The notes under the pieces were generated by a model. The model ran no database searches. It worked only from the letters and a program-made list of their open reading frames with translations, and was not told the origin of the DNA. Below, in pieces: positions 44,398 through 54,796 of a stretch of DNA of 64,000 nucleotides (position 1 is its first letter; each line of letters begins with the position of its first letter). The stretch is from Pilasporangium apinafurcum (lineage: Eukaryota > Oomycota > Peronosporomycetes > Pythiales > Pythiaceae). The position numbers were made by a program, and so were the translations under genes. The stretch covers positions 326,347-390,346 of the forward strand of contig BCKE01000002.1 in assembly GCA_001600495.1 (NCBI GenBank), read 5' to 3'.

Positions 44398-47300
44398 ATG
44401 AAGCAGCAAAAGACCTTGCTCAACTTCTTCAGCCCACCTTCGAGTACGAAGAAAGAGACCACGACTTCTCCCGGAGACAGCAATACCAAAAGTAATGGTA
44501 AGACATCCAGTAGATCATCAAAGATAGCGAGTGATGTGAAGAAAGATAAACCCGCAAAAGATGCGACGACCAAGCGCATTGAATTTTCACCCAAGCTTAA
44601 GAAGAAAAAAGCAGAAACAGATGGAGACAGCATGAAAAAGAAGACACCAGTGCGCGAGGATAATGACCAAGTCAATGCAGAGACGAAGACAGGCGTGAAA
44701 AGGAAACCGCATGAGGATTTTCTTGGTACAAGCTCCGAGGAAGATGAGGTTATTGTGAACTCTAATAAATCAAATGAAAGAACCAAGCGCACTCGCAAAA
44801 GCCCAGTGAAAGTAATTGAAAATGATGATAGCGATTCGGACGAAGACATGGCTGCACCGAAACGACCACGTGGAGCGAAGGCGTCGTCAAAACCCATTGC
44901 CAGTAGTGAAGAGGAATGGGACCCTGATAATAGCCCCGACAGTGATAATGATAACGATTCCGAGTTCAGTGCTGCTGATGAGGATGCAAGTGACGAGGAA
45001 GCAACAGATGATGATGATAATATGGAAGAAGAAGAAGAGGAACGTGTTCGCCCAGCTAAGAAACGACGAACTACGATCACACCTACGAAGACATCGAATA
45101 ATCGTATGAACATTACTTCACCTTCGTTTTTATCTCCATCGCCGTCGTCAAAGAAAAGTGCATCTCCATTTTCGTCGGCGAGTAAAAAATCGATTTCTTC
45201 ATCGACACCAGACGCGGAGAATAGTGCTGGAACTGCTACAACAGGGAATCATATCCATGACACTCTACCATGGCTACACGAAAAAAGACGTGACATCAAC
45301 GGCAATAAACCCGATTCTCCTGATTATGACCCACGAACACTCTATGTTCCGCCTGAGTTCTTGAAGAAGGAAACACCCGCGATGATGCAGTGGTGGGAGG
45401 TGAAATCTCGGAATATGGACACGGTGTTGTTTTTTAAAGTGGGAAAATTTTACGAGTTGTTCCACATGGATGCCGATGTTGGTTTCAAAGAGCTGAATTT
45501 GATCTACATGAAAGGTGATAAAGCGCATTCTGGGTTTCCAGAAATTGCGTACTCCAAGATGTCGTCACAGCTGATTGAAAAGGGATACCGCGTGGCACGA
45601 GTGGAACAAACTGAGACACCCGAGATGATGAAAGAACGAAACGCGGCTTCAGCGAAGAAATCGAAAGTAGTGCGACGAGAAATGTGCTCGCTGCTATCGC
45701 TTGGCACAAATACTTTAAGCTTTCTGGACGCGCCAATCTCGTCTCAAGAGCAAATATCTAGAAAACTGTTGGCATTGAAAGAAGAAGTGGACACATCATT
45801 AAAGTCCATTCGTTTTGGCGTCTGCATGATTGACTGTGCCACTGGTACTTTTCACTTGTCTGAATTTGATGACACAGAACAACGTGATCGTTTGAAGACG
45901 CTACTCGCACAATTCCATGTTGTTGAAATTGTGACTGAGCGTTCTAATTTATCAGAAGACACGAAAATGATATTGAAATATGCGGCTCCATCTGCTATTC
46001 GTGCTGAGCTACGTGTGGGTAAAGAGTTTTGGGATGCAACTCGCACCGTGGACGAAATTAAACGATCTGGTTATTTCAATGAACATGGATGGCCTGAAGA
46101 AGTGCTTTTCTATTTGGATACTGACAAAAGTGTGAAAATGGATGGCCAACTTGCAATCAGTGCGTTAGGTGGGTGTATCTGGCATTTGCGACGAAGTCTT
46201 ATTGATCAGGAATTACTTTCCTTATGTAACTTCAGCAGATACAAACCATCTGACGAGGAAGCTCGTGAGCGAAACAAAGACGTGCTAAATGCAAAGGCGG
46301 AACTGAAGCAGCAATATGTTGTACTGGACTCTCACACCATTCAGAATCTTGAGATTTTAAACAACAGCTTTAACGGCACTCGTTCTGGCTCATTGATAGA
46401 TATTATGGACAAAACTGTCACCACGTTCGGCAAGCGAATGTTTCAAGATTGGGTTTTGAAGCCGTTGTGCAAGGTCTCCGAGATCAATGAACGGTTGGAT
46501 GCCGTGGAAGAATTGGGAAAGAACAACGAATTGATAATGGAAGTACGCGAATATCTTCGGAAATTGCCTGATCTGGAGCGCCTATTGTCTCGCATCCATG
46601 CACTTGGCTCTGCTCATCGCTCCAAAGAGCATCCAGATAGCCGTGCTATCATGTACGAGACGGACACATATAACATTCGAAAAATCCACGATTTTCTATC
46701 CGTGCTTAATGGGTTTGAGTCGGCGATGGCTTTAACGAAGGAAATCGGACCTCGGTTTGCACAGTTTAAGTCACCTATTTTACAAGCAGTACTGAAGAAG
46801 CACAGTTCGAGGGACGAAGACAAGGCGGATATCCATCGCGGACACTTTCCGGATTTGATGGACAAATTAGAATTTTTTAAGCGAAGCTTTGATCAAACTG
46901 CCGCGAAAAAGAGTGGTTTCATTGTCCCCCATAACGGTGTTGACTCTGAATTTGACGAATCATGCGCAGAAATTAGCAATATTGAAGAAGAACTGGAGGA
47001 GTACTTGAAAAAGCAACGAATCGAACTTAAATGCAAGCAGATCGTGTACTGGGGAAAGAAGAAGGAAGATCGCTATCAGTTGGAAGTTCCGGAAAGTGCA
47101 TTGCAGCCCAGACAACCAAAGGCATACGAACTCAAATCGCGTAAGAAAGGTTATAAACGTTTCCATACACCTTACATTCGGGATATGCTGTCACGACTCT
47201 CAGCAGCAGAAGATCGAAAAGAAGAAGCACTGAAGGACCAAATGCGTCGAATCTTTCATAAATTTGATGAAGACTACAAGTACTGGATGAAAGCTGTGCA

Positions 47301-48231
47301 GTGCTTGGCCGTGGTAGACTGTTTGCTCAGCCTTGCACTTGTGAGTAGTCAGAGTGAAGGATATGTACGACCAGAAATTGTATCCGCTGCAAGTGGCAAC
47401 AACTCTATTCCTTTCATTGATATTGAAGAAGGTGTGCATCCATGCATTGTGTCAACATTTGATAATGGTGAATTTATTCCCAACGACGCACAGCTAGGAA
47501 TAAATGGCAAAGGTCGCATGACTTTGCTGAGTGGTCCTAATATGGGTGGTAAATCGACTCTGTTGCGCCAAACGTGTGTGCTCGCGATCATGGCTCAAAT
47601 CGGATGTTTTGTACCAGCGGCTAAATGCAGAATGAGTCCAGTCGATCGAATTTTCACGCGTATTGGTGCTTCAGACCGCATTCTCGCTGGACAGAGTACT
47701 CTGTTCGTCGAGCTTGCAGAGACGGCAACGATTTTGAACCATGCCACTAACCACTCGCTTGTGATATTGGATGAGTTGGGTCGTGGGACCTCTACGTTTG
47801 ACGGTACAGCGATTGCGTACTCTGTTGTGGAACACCTGATTCGCAATATTCAATGTCGCACGATGTTTGCAACACATTATCATTCGCTGGTCGAAGAATA
47901 TGCCGACGATGAAAACGTCGCCCTTGGCCATATGGGATGCATCGTAGACCCAGAGAACGATCGCAAAGTTACCTTCTTGTACAAGTTGGAGGCTGGTATG
48001 TGCCCGAAGAGTTATGGTATCAATGTGGCAATGCTGGCAAAGTTACCTGAGAAGGTGATTGAGACCGCTGCCAAGAAATCGGAACAATTTGAAAAGTCAT
48101 TGCAAGCAAATTCACACATGGAGCTAGAAGCGTTGAAGATTATGCGGAAAGTTGAGAGTGCTTTAGCAGACGGAAACATGGACGAATTACGAAAATTGTG
48201 GGAAGAAACACGGCGGCTCATTAGCGTCTGA
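44398..48231 (+). CDS. MSH6: DNA mismatch repair protein MSH6
   Basis: Partner of MSH2 in MutS-alpha, which recognises base mismatches and small loops in the nucleus. Intronless, 1,277 residues from the ATG at 44398; the frame is open a little further upstream without another ATG. The N-terminus carries a PCNA-binding PIP box (QKTLLNFF) at residues 3-10. A long Lys/Asp/Glu/Ser-rich disordered region follows to about residue 290. The mismatch-binding domain has the Phe-x-Glu wedge in GKFYELFHMDADVGF. The ATPase domain near the C-terminus shows Walker A GPNMGGKSTLLRQ, signature ILAGQSTLFVEL, Walker B LVILDELGRGTSTFDG and the ATHYHSL histidine switch. All catalytic residues are present. The C-terminal helix-turn-helix dimerisation region follows. 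No Tudor or PWWP domain is evident in the N-terminal part. Confidence 0.96.
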   Translation: MKQQKTLLNFFSPPSSTKKETTTSPGDSNTKSNGKTSSRSSKIASDVKKDKPAKDATTKRIEFSPKLKKKKAETDGDSMKKKTPVREDNDQVNAETKTGVKRKPHEDFLGTSSEEDEVIVNSNKSNERTKRTRKSPVKVIENDDSDSDEDMAAPKRPRGAKASSKPIASSEEEWDPDNSPDSDNDNDSEFSAADEDASDEEATDDDDNMEEEEEERVRPAKKRRTTITPTKTSNNRMNITSPSFLSPSPSSKKSASPFSSASKKSISSSTPDAENSAGTATTGNHIHDTLPWLHEKRRDINGNKPDSPDYDPRTLYVPPEFLKKETPAMMQWWEVKSRNMDTVLFFKVGKFYELFHMDADVGFKELNLIYMKGDKAHSGFPEIAYSKMSSQLIEKGYRVARVEQTETPEMMKERNAASAKKSKVVRREMCSLLSLGTNTLSFLDAPISSQEQISRKLLALKEEVDTSLKSIRFGVCMIDCATGTFHLSEFDDTEQRDRLKTLLAQFHVVEIVTERSNLSEDTKMILKYAAPSAIRAELRVGKEFWDATRTVDEIKRSGYFNEHGWPEEVLFYLDTDKSVKMDGQLAISALGGCIWHLRRSLIDQELLSLCNFSRYKPSDEEARERNKDVLNAKAELKQQYVVLDSHTIQNLEILNNSFNGTRSGSLIDIMDKTVTTFGKRMFQDWVLKPLCKVSEINERLDAVEELGKNNELIMEVREYLRKLPDLERLLSRIHALGSAHRSKEHPDSRAIMYETDTYNIRKIHDFLSVLNGFESAMALTKEIGPRFAQFKSPILQAVLKKHSSRDEDKADIHRGHFPDLMDKLEFFKRSFDQTAAKKSGFIVPHNGVDSEFDESCAEISNIEEELEEYLKKQRIELKCKQIVYWGKKKEDRYQLEVPESALQPRQPKAYELKSRKKGYKRFHTPYIRDMLSRLSAAEDRKEEALKDQMRRIFHKFDEDYKYWMKAVQCLAVVDCLLSLALVSSQSEGYVRPEIVSAASGNNSIPFIDIEEGVHPCIVSTFDNGEFIPNDAQLGINGKGRMTLLSGPNMGGKSTLLRQTCVLAIMAQIGCFVPAAKCRMSPVDRIFTRIGASDRILAGQSTLFVELAETATILNHATNHSLVILDELGRGTSTFDGTAIAYSVVEHLIRNIQCRTMFATHYHSLVEEYADDENVALGHMGCIVDPENDRKVTFLYKLEAGMCPKSYGINVAMLAKLPEKVIETAAKKSEQFEKSLQANSHMELEALKIMRKVESALADGNMDELRKLWEETRRLISV

Positions 48232-48330
48232 ATTACTACTGAAAGAAGTGAAGAGAATCGCATCATGTATAGTCTGCGTTTATGCATATTATGAAGTAAG
48301 ATACACAACTTTCTAATTCGCGCATATGAC

Positions 48331-48906
48331 GCCTCAGGAGCCATATGAGATACTAAAGTATCTTAGGGAAGACCCTTTGTTATGTTGTTTGTGTCAGACT
48401 TGATTAATCAAGACTAGACAACCGCAGAGTAGGTAGCTCCGACACCTGGACTCATCGAGTCCAGGCGAGTAGGCGTTCATTCTTAAGAAAGATGCTCGTG
48501 GCAGTGTTGACATTTCTATCAAGGACGAAGTTGCAGTAAGGACACTGAAAGACTTTCTAATGCTTCATTGCGTGGTTGATTCTCCCACACTGCGAAAAGT
48601 CTTTCTTGTATACTGCTCTCCACACTTGATCACACATCCTCTAGTCCTTTCCATCTTCTACTTCAGTAGCATTTTGAACTTGTAATGAGACCATGTGAGC
48701 ATCGCTCTTGACATTTTGCTTGAAACTCTTTTTTTGCTTGGACATCATCTTTGAGGTCCCAAAAGATGGAAGAAGGACTTCATGGTGGTTGTTCGACAGC
48801 CACTTGGAGATTTTGTGATGCATGTCTGACGTCATCGCTTTCATCCATTGGAAAACTTGATACAAAAACACAATCAACTTTTCATACAAATATTGTACAC
48901 TCGAAC
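48331..48906 (-). mobile_element. Degraded Fanzor (TnpB-like) element, copy 3, with zinc ribbon and RuvC III
   Basis: Longest copy of this family. Reading minus from 48906, it matches copy 1 closely as far as EQYTRKT. It then continues, after a one-base frameshift, as FSQCGRINHAMKH, a stop, and KVFQCPYCNFVLDRNVNTAT. This is the classic TnpB-like order: CxxC, CxxC, then the RuvC III Asp in DR-N-VN (canonical DRDVN). The RuvC II segment again reads LPSF-G-TSKM, so the usual catalytic Glu is replaced by Gly. Several stops and frameshifts make it a pseudogene. The shared 3' tail (48331-48440) follows, preceded by a strong hairpin. Confidence 0.75.
48445..48465. repeat. 9-bp stem, 3-nt loop hairpin at the 3' end of Fanzor copy 3
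   Basis: CCTGGACTC at 48445-48453 pairs exactly with GAGTCCAGG at 48457-48465. It lies just after the RuvC III coding segment and before the conserved tail, where Fanzor guide RNAs are encoded. Copies 1, 2 and 5 keep only one arm (ctaGgTGTTGG or TCCAGATG type). Confidence 0.6.
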
Positions 48907-48981
48907 GTTAGTAGATGATCTGCACTTGTGCATGCCTTTTAACTGAAATCGATGTCGTGAATGCGACCAAAAGGAGAACGA

Positions 48982-49105
48982 TAGTGGCAAACAGTGGTTT
49001 ATTACATGCCTGTGTACGACTCAATGGTGCGTTGACGGTAATAGCACAGACATGGCCACACTCAAGACTCTCCCTGTCCCATATAACCTCGTATGTGTGC
49101 ACACT
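48982..49105. repeat. Local duplicated spacer, copy 1 (partner at 50930-51035)
   Basis: Similar by eye to 50930-51035, same orientation. Shared blocks include TGGCAAACA, CTGTGTACGA and CCCATATAACCTCGTATGTGTG. It lies beyond the 3' end of the first cysteine-module gene; its partner lies directly behind the second. This indicates tandem duplication of gene plus 3' flank. Confidence 0.7.
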
Positions 49106-49335
49106 GAAGACAATCGAAATGTAAGCCTCGAGACTAATGCAAAGCGACACGACAATATAAGTGCTTGATTCGCGTTTAGAATGAAGGAAATACGCATAAT
49201 GAATAAAGCGAAAAGCAAGCATGTTCCAGCTTCAAGAAAAAGATATGTGGAGCGGCGAAGAAACACGTTGGTTTATGGATTCCTATCGTAAAAAAGGCGA
49301 CTGGTATGCCTTGGATCTGACCGGCAATGCTTTTT

Positions 49336-50586
49336 TCATAATTGTGTGGGATTGTTCATGTCGCATCCACGCTCAGCATTGACTTCATTGGCAATTGAAC
49401 GAGTAAACTGCGAGATGGTGCGTTTGACAGCTACCGCCATCGACAAAATCACTACTACTACACCAACGCAGGCGGCAGTAACCATCACACCGAGGAAGAC
49501 GTCATTCTTCATAGCTTCGCGGAATGAATCGGTCACATCACGCTCCTCTCCATTCGATTTAACAACAGCTTTTTTTACAATAGGCGAAACTCCGGTACAG
49601 GTAGCCAAATGGTTAGATGCAGTAGTCGCTTTCCATTTGCAGTACCGGCAGATGCTGCTAAAGCAGCCCAGCCCTCCATCTGTGCACAAAGCAGGCTCTC
49701 CCCATATACCAGCATCGACATCGTCAATGGAGACACTGGGAGAGCAGGCGTTTTCATCGGGTCTTGTTGGACTCACTGACGTTGGTGTTGAGGTGACGGC
49801 GGCGACACAAGCAGCATATGTCGAAGATATCTCCGTTTCTTTGGTTTTACAAAATCGACATGTGGAACTGAAGCAACCCAGTCCGCCATTCGAACAATCA
49901 AATGACTCAGCCCAAACACCAGCTGTCGCATCATCGACAGAGATTGCGTCAGAGCAAACATCGAGGATGATAGTGCTAGCTGGAGTAGCTGATGCTGAGG
50001 GTGCATCGGCTATTGGATTCGGTCCAGTTGTTGTTAATGCAGATGTGGGAGCTGATGTTGGCACTACAGTGACGATACAGGGAGCGTACATCACCGAGGT
50101 TTCTGTGTCTTGTACCTTGCAGAACCGACAATTGGAGTTGAAGCAACCGAGACCGCCATTGGTACACTCGAATGGCTCGGCCCAAAGTCCAGCATTCACA
50201 TCGCCTAAAGATATCGTGGCAGAGCACTCATTCATCGTTACCGCCGTCGCTGGTATAACTGGTGTGGACGCTGGCGCTGTGGTTAGAGCCGTCGTTGGGC
50301 TTGAAGTTGTAGTACACACTGGATAAGGTCTTGATGCGTCAGAGTCGTAAATTCTGCAGAAGCGGCAATCGTCATTGAAACAACCATGGCCGCCGTGAGC
50401 ACAGGCGAAGGGCTCAGCCCAAACGCCAGCATTGACATCACCAAACGACACCGCTGATGTGCAGTTATCTGAGACCAAAACGTCAGAGGTACCGTCTTGG
50501 GTCCGTGCCTCAATCGATTGGAGCATCTCTAGTGAGATGGCGCTAAAAAATAGCATCATAACGTCGCGCGTGGCACGCACAACCAT
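49336..50586 (-). CDS. Cysteine-module surface protein 1 (four modules, TM anchor)
   Basis: Type I membrane protein of an unrecognised family. The first ATG that gives a plausible signal peptide is at 50586-50584 (MVVRATRDVMMLFFSAI); the frame is open upstream. About 416 residues. Four copies of a six-cysteine module follow, each about 50 residues, with the pattern C-x18-20-C-x6-C-x4-C-x2-C-x12-14-C and the constant core GDVNAG-[VL]-WAEP then GGLGCF, CR[FY]C[KR]. Modules are separated by Ser/Thr/Pro/Ala linkers likely to be O-glycosylated. After the last module comes a charged stalk, a transmembrane helix (FLGVMVTAACVGVVVVILSM) and a short basic cytosolic tail. The tail resembles that of paralogue 3. 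Role unknown; an external adhesive or wall protein is inferred. Confidence 0.72.
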   Translation of the reverse strand: MVVRATRDVMMLFFSAISLEMLQSIEARTQDGTSDVLVSDNCTSAVSFGDVNAGVWAEPFACAHGGHGCFNDDCRFCRIYDSDASRPYPVCTTTSSPTTALTTAPASTPVIPATAVTMNECSATISLGDVNAGLWAEPFECTNGGLGCFNSNCRFCKVQDTETSVMYAPCIVTVVPTSAPTSALTTTGPNPIADAPSASATPASTIILDVCSDAISVDDATAGVWAESFDCSNGGLGCFSSTCRFCKTKETEISSTYAACVAAVTSTPTSVSPTRPDENACSPSVSIDDVDAGIWGEPALCTDGGLGCFSSICRYCKWKATTASNHLATCTGVSPIVKKAVVKSNGEERDVTDSFREAMKNDVFLGVMVTAACVGVVVVILSMAVAVKRTISQFTRSIANEVNAERGCDMNNPTQL

Positions 50587-50929
50587 GAGTGCTAAGGTGA
50601 TTAGAAAGTAAACGAAGGCTTGGTTGGTTAGCGGAAAAACAGCAACTGGATCATTAGCAAACGGATCGTGTTTGGTCAAACCAACTTCTCGGACCAGTCA
50701 CCGAGTTGCACTTGAAAGTCTACAACTATGGATGGTATGCGGAGTAACGTACTAGAAATGAAGAGCCGCCGAATAGCATTATTCAAGTGCTGTCGTTGTT
50801 TGTTGCGGCTGGAGTAGCAAGTCGCTTGCCACAGGTCGCTTACTACAGGTCATGTAGTAGTGTTTGCCTGAAGGTTCCATAAATTAACTGCCACCAGCCC
50901 CCCAATTAGAAGATTCCATCCTCTAATGG

Positions 50930-51035
50930 TAATGGCAAACAACGGTTTACTACATGTCTGTGTACGATTCAACGGTAATACTACGGACATGGACGCACTC
51001 AAGATTCTCGCTATCCCATATAACCTCGTATGTGT
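50930..51035. repeat. Local duplicated spacer, copy 2
   Basis: Partner of 48982-49105. Here it lies only about 30 bp beyond the stop of the second cysteine-module gene, while the partner lies about 230 bp beyond the first gene. Roughly 0.5 kb of the ancestral unit (TM tail plus 3' flank) is missing at this locus. Confidence 0.7.
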
Positions 51036-51065
51036 GATCTTTGCCTTCCTTTCCCACCGATAATC

Positions 51066-52289
51066 TCAAGATGCCATCTCCATGAAAACAGTGGACGAGC
51101 CGGTGCAGGTCGATAAATGACCAGAGGCAGCCGTAGTCTTCCACTTGCAGTACCGGCAGATGCTGCTAAAGCAGCCCAACCCACCATTGACACAATTGAA
51201 GGGCTCACCCCAAATACCGGCGTTGGCATCGCCACTAGAGACACTCGGGGAGCAGGTGTTTGCAGCAGGTTTCATCGGTGTGTCTGTCGTTGGTGCTGAG
51301 GTAGAGGCTGATGTGGGTGGTGTAGTGATTTGCACTGTTGTTATTGGACTTGGTGTGGTTGGAACCGGTGCCGTTGCTACCACAGACGAAGAGCAAGCAG
51401 CATAAACCTTTGAGGCTGCTGTTTCTTTATAGTTACAGAAACGACAGCTTGAGCTGAAGCACCCCAGTCCACCACTGGCGCAAGCGTATGGCTCGGCCCA
51501 GATACCAGCATTGATGTCACCAGTTGAGACAGAGGCTGAACAAGAGTTTGCAATGACAGCAATTGCTGGTGCTGCTGTTGCTGACACAATTGTTGAGGGT
51601 TTATTAGTGGGAGCAGAGATGGGTGCGGTGGTTGGTAGAGTCGTTGTTGATACAGAGATGGGAGCAATTGGACTTGGTGCTGAAGTCAGGGCAGCAGTGC
51701 TGGTGGTACAGGCAGCATACACCTTGGATGTAGCTGTCTCTCTAGTTTTACAAAAGCGACAAGTAGAGCTGAAACATCCGAGCCCACCGTATGCACAGTC
51801 GTATGGTTCGGCCCAGATCCCAGCGCTAGCATCCCCCGCCGACACTGTTGCTGAACAGGAGTTTGCTACCACACTACTAGTAGTCGTACTCGTTGCAGGT
51901 GTCGACGTAGGTGTTGCGGTGGTCGGTGTCGGCGTAGGTGCTGCGGTGGTCGGTGTCGGCGTAGGTGCTGCGGTGGTCGGTGTTGGCGTAGGTGGTGCAG
52001 TAGTCGGTGTTGGCGTAGGGGCAGTCACAGACACAGCACCACAGGAGACGAACTTGGCTGTCGCAAGGTTGTCTACAAGTTTACATGCGCGACAGACACT
52101 CGTGACACACCCATAGCCTTCTGACACACAGCTCAAATCGGTCACCATTTGAAGTCCAAGTGTGGCGTCATCTGGACTGATGGGGATCGAACAAGTCGTA
52201 CCCTGTGCGAGAGCTTGAGTGGGACGGAATAAATAAGCAAACGCGTTCAAGAAAAAGAATTTGACGTACACAAAACTTGGACCGAACAT
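51066..52289 (-). CDS. Cysteine-module surface protein 2 (four modules, anchor lost)
   Basis: Secreted paralogue, 407 residues from the ATG at 52289-52287, opening with a clear signal peptide (FFFLNAFAYLFRPTQALA). The first module is divergent (CSIPISPDDATLGLQM start, GYGCVTSVCRACK core). A Thr/Pro/Ala repeat follows, then three canonical modules (GDASAGIWAEPYDC, GDINAGIWAEPYAC, GDANAGIWGEPFNC) with mucin-like spacers. The protein ends eleven residues after the last cysteine (GSSTVFMEMAS, stop). Paralogues 1 and 3 continue at this point into a stalk and transmembrane helix. The spacing of a duplicated 3' flank shows that the missing part was deleted, so this product is probably released rather than anchored. 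A downstream spliced anchor is not visible. Confidence 0.7.
   Translation of the reverse strand: MFGPSFVYVKFFFLNAFAYLFRPTQALAQGTTCSIPISPDDATLGLQMVTDLSCVSEGYGCVTSVCRACKLVDNLATAKFVSCGAVSVTAPTPTPTTAPPTPTPTTAAPTPTPTTAAPTPTPTTATPTSTPATSTTTSSVVANSCSATVSAGDASAGIWAEPYDCAYGGLGCFSSTCRFCKTRETATSKVYAACTTSTAALTSAPSPIAPISVSTTTLPTTAPISAPTNKPSTIVSATAAPAIAVIANSCSASVSTGDINAGIWAEPYACASGGLGCFSSSCRFCNYKETAASKVYAACSSSVVATAPVPTTPSPITTVQITTPPTSASTSAPTTDTPMKPAANTCSPSVSSGDANAGIWGEPFNCVNGGLGCFSSICRYCKWKTTAASGHLSTCTGSSTVFMEMAS
51900..52024 (-). repeat. 27-bp tandem repeat coding Thr/Pro/Ala
   Basis: About four units of a 27-bp motif (GGTGTCGGCGTAGGTGCTGC on the plus strand), encoding TPTPTTAAP-type nonapeptides in paralogue 2. 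Units are nearly identical, so length is likely to vary between isolates. Confidence 0.8.
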
Positions 52290-53662
52290 GGCGACTTGGC
52301 TCTGAACGGGCTGACAGAGAAATCAATTGGCACGAAGCACGAAATTAGTCTCACTTTACTTAGTGATAAGAATTTGGAAACTGAGTACTAAACCAAGAGG
52401 GAATGATTATTTGCTGAAGTTGGTGTGGATGCTTCCTATTGATTATCGGCGAGAACGTGTATGGCCAAAAGGCAAACACCACTTCAGCCCTCCTGGATAA
52501 GGAGTCGCCGAGGCTGGATAGATATTAAGACTAGTGATTGAAAAACAAACTTTGAAACGACCGACCCTTGATAATGTTCATAACCTAGCTTCCGCATATC
52601 ACCCATTGTGAGCACGAATACGTGACCATCTTTGTAGCAGATTCTGCGTCTGACGATGGAGTTGAACCGCTTCTTGTGGCTTCCTACTCGTAACTTTCTT
52701 CAGGTAAAAGCGTTCTTTGGTGACGAGTCAAACTGATTTTAACATACACTCGTTTGACAGTTATGGAGTTGCTGGAAGCCTGGGCTTGTCTGGAAGGGCT
52801 AGCAGTTTGTATGAATACTCTGCCCAACTTGCACAACCCGACAGGGTTTCCTGGACGTCCGTATATAGTGCAGTAAACCATACTGCCTTGCTTAGCATAG
52901 ACACGAGAATGTTGCGTGTGGTCGAGTGATAACGAGCTGAAATCAGTATGTATATCCTTGGAATGCAAGGCTGATCATCCCAACCATTGCAGAGTGATGT
53001 AAATAGTGTAAGTTTTGGATCTTGAAAGCCGACTGTAATGTTGTCGTAATATGAAAGCATTGTCTAGTCGTTGGATTCCTTTGTGTGAGTAGATGTGGTG
53101 CGCATTGGACACTTGGTAACGTACTTGACGTCAGATGGAATGAATTGCACATTACGGATCCATTCACATATATCCTCGTAGAATCATGTGATGCTCATGT
53201 AAGCATGACTGTCGGTGTTTACAGACGTGTCATCAAATACGATTCATTGGTTCTGAATGGAGAAGTAGAACAGTTAAGTCTCTGTATATACCATTAAACA
53301 GCGAGTTCGGTGTGCTGGTTACTTTTAAGTATCGCGATCCAACTCGCACATGCAGCTAGAGCTGTTGGGGAAAAAATTAAAGGAGTGTGAGGCAGCCATT
53401 CCTGCCAAGTTGAAGCGATCATTCCCCAAGAAAACCCGGGTGGGTTCATAAAGATGTGGGCCAAACGGGTTTGATAGAAATCCGGGTCATATCGGGTTTG
53501 GGTCAATGTTCGCATGTTTATTCACCGGACCCAAACACGAGAGACACACGCAGTGCCGTCACCCCCCACCCAACTCGAAGGTTCTAAGCAACGAGCTCAT
53601 TTCTCAACAAGAGCCGCAGAAAGCTCCCCCAGATAAATAAGCACCTCTAGAAAACAGATACA
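52290..53662. other. Intergenic region, no gene seen
   Basis: About 1.37 kb. Open frames at 52684-52968 and 52761-53060 (minus) and 53085-53297 (plus) overlap and have no recognised domain. A run with several GGGT repeats (53435-53510) lies upstream of the TPI gene and may belong to its promoter. A decayed transposon is possible but not supported. Confidence 0.35.
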
Positions 53663-54582
<920 letters not shown>

Positions 54583-54796
54583 GGATATGGAAGATGGCTG
54601 ACATTTATTCATCTATACCTTGCGTGACAATACTTTGATCTTTCGTTGTCTCCAAGTGTCAACTAGTCAGAAGTGGACGCTGCTGCTATAATTTTTTTGC
54701 TACGGTCTATAGTCACTCGAGATGAGCGTTTCTATATTGAAAACAGGGAAAATATCAATGAAAAAAGCATGAATGAGCCTGCCTATTACCGATACA

